DNA from: PALSA-1006 sp963733265
GTDB taxonomy: Bacteria > Pseudomonadota > Gammaproteobacteria > Burkholderiales > Gallionellaceae
DNA: 64,000 nucleotides
Reading direction: 5' to 3'
NCBI GenBank assembly: GCA_963733265.1
Contig: CAVTCF010000002.1
Span: 62,001-126,000 of the forward strand
Part shown: piece after piece, positions 64,000 to 64,000 of the stretch
Numbering within the stretch: position 1 is the stretch's first letter
How the letters are laid out: every line of letters begins with the position of its first letter
Position numbers and translations under genes: made by a program
Notes under the pieces: model-generated
What the model was told of the DNA's origin: nothing
Databases searched by the model: none
The model's input: the letters and a program-made list of their open reading frames with translations, nothing else

Positions 64000-64000
64000 T

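Overview
This 64 kb window is ordinary-density bacterial chromosome of roughly 50 % GC. The order ndk-rlmN-pilW-rodZ-ispG ... hisS-yfgM-bamB-der, with accA-tilS, guaB-guaA and many c-di-GMP and chemotaxis genes, points to a betaproteobacterium. The gene order and the GTGGGCAC-type intergenic palindromes suggest the Nitrosomonadales/Gallionellaceae side, but that placement is inference. No rRNA, tRNA or CRISPR was seen.

Region by region. 1-6.4 kb: a degenerate cyclase fused to a Ser/Thr kinase, the YbbA/YbbP ABC exporter with a small convergent gene, and a phosphoglycerate-mutase-like protein. 6.4-13.7 kb: an MscS channel with a cyclic-nucleotide-binding tail, a 230-bp imperfect palindrome, accA, tilS and a complete TRAP transporter (dctPQM) closed by a strong terminator. 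13.7-17.1 kb: a 1000-residue TPR/beta-barrel outer-membrane protein followed by an exported Cys-rich peptide. 17.3-21.3 kb: a signalling operon of substrate-binding lipoprotein-like protein, hybrid histidine kinase and a stand-alone receiver. 21.3-22.0 kb: a gene-free stretch with three DnaA boxes, two hairpins and an eight-codon ORF.

22.0-34.8 kb is the conserved housekeeping block. It is interrupted between ispG and hisS by about 3.9 kb holding an unknown AT-rich gene, a chemoreceptor, a hemerythrin-like protein and a PilZ protein. 35-43.2 kb is a c-di-GMP/chemotaxis island: a cNMP-binding protein, a chemoreceptor with a sigma-28 promoter, a c-di-GMP-I riboswitch in front of a chemoreceptor that itself ends in a PilZ (c-di-GMP-binding) domain, a PAS4-GGDEF-EAL protein and a membrane GGDEF protein with a degenerate active site. 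The riboswitch-controlled receptor is the most interesting unit in the window, since the same second messenger would control both its synthesis and its activity.

43.4-46.5 kb: guaB and guaA (purine synthesis) separated by a palindromic repeat. 46.5-50.7 kb: accessory genes, including a toxin-antitoxin locus with a perfect 15-bp-arm operator and a frameshifted ParE toxin, a four-gene SRPBCC/PhnB/Cdd1/GyrI operon and a cytosolic papain-like peptidase. 50.8-53.6 kb: a sigma-28 chemoreceptor with a C-terminal sensor module, a pterin dehydratase and a bacteriohemerythrin. 53.6-55.6 kb: a decayed region with a 42-residue membrane protein on the minus strand and an intact IS30-family element. 55.6-64 kb: hemolysin III, a DUF3300/DUF2950 pair and a minus-strand MacA-MacB(split)-TolC-type efflux operon, with the 3' end of another gene at the right edge.
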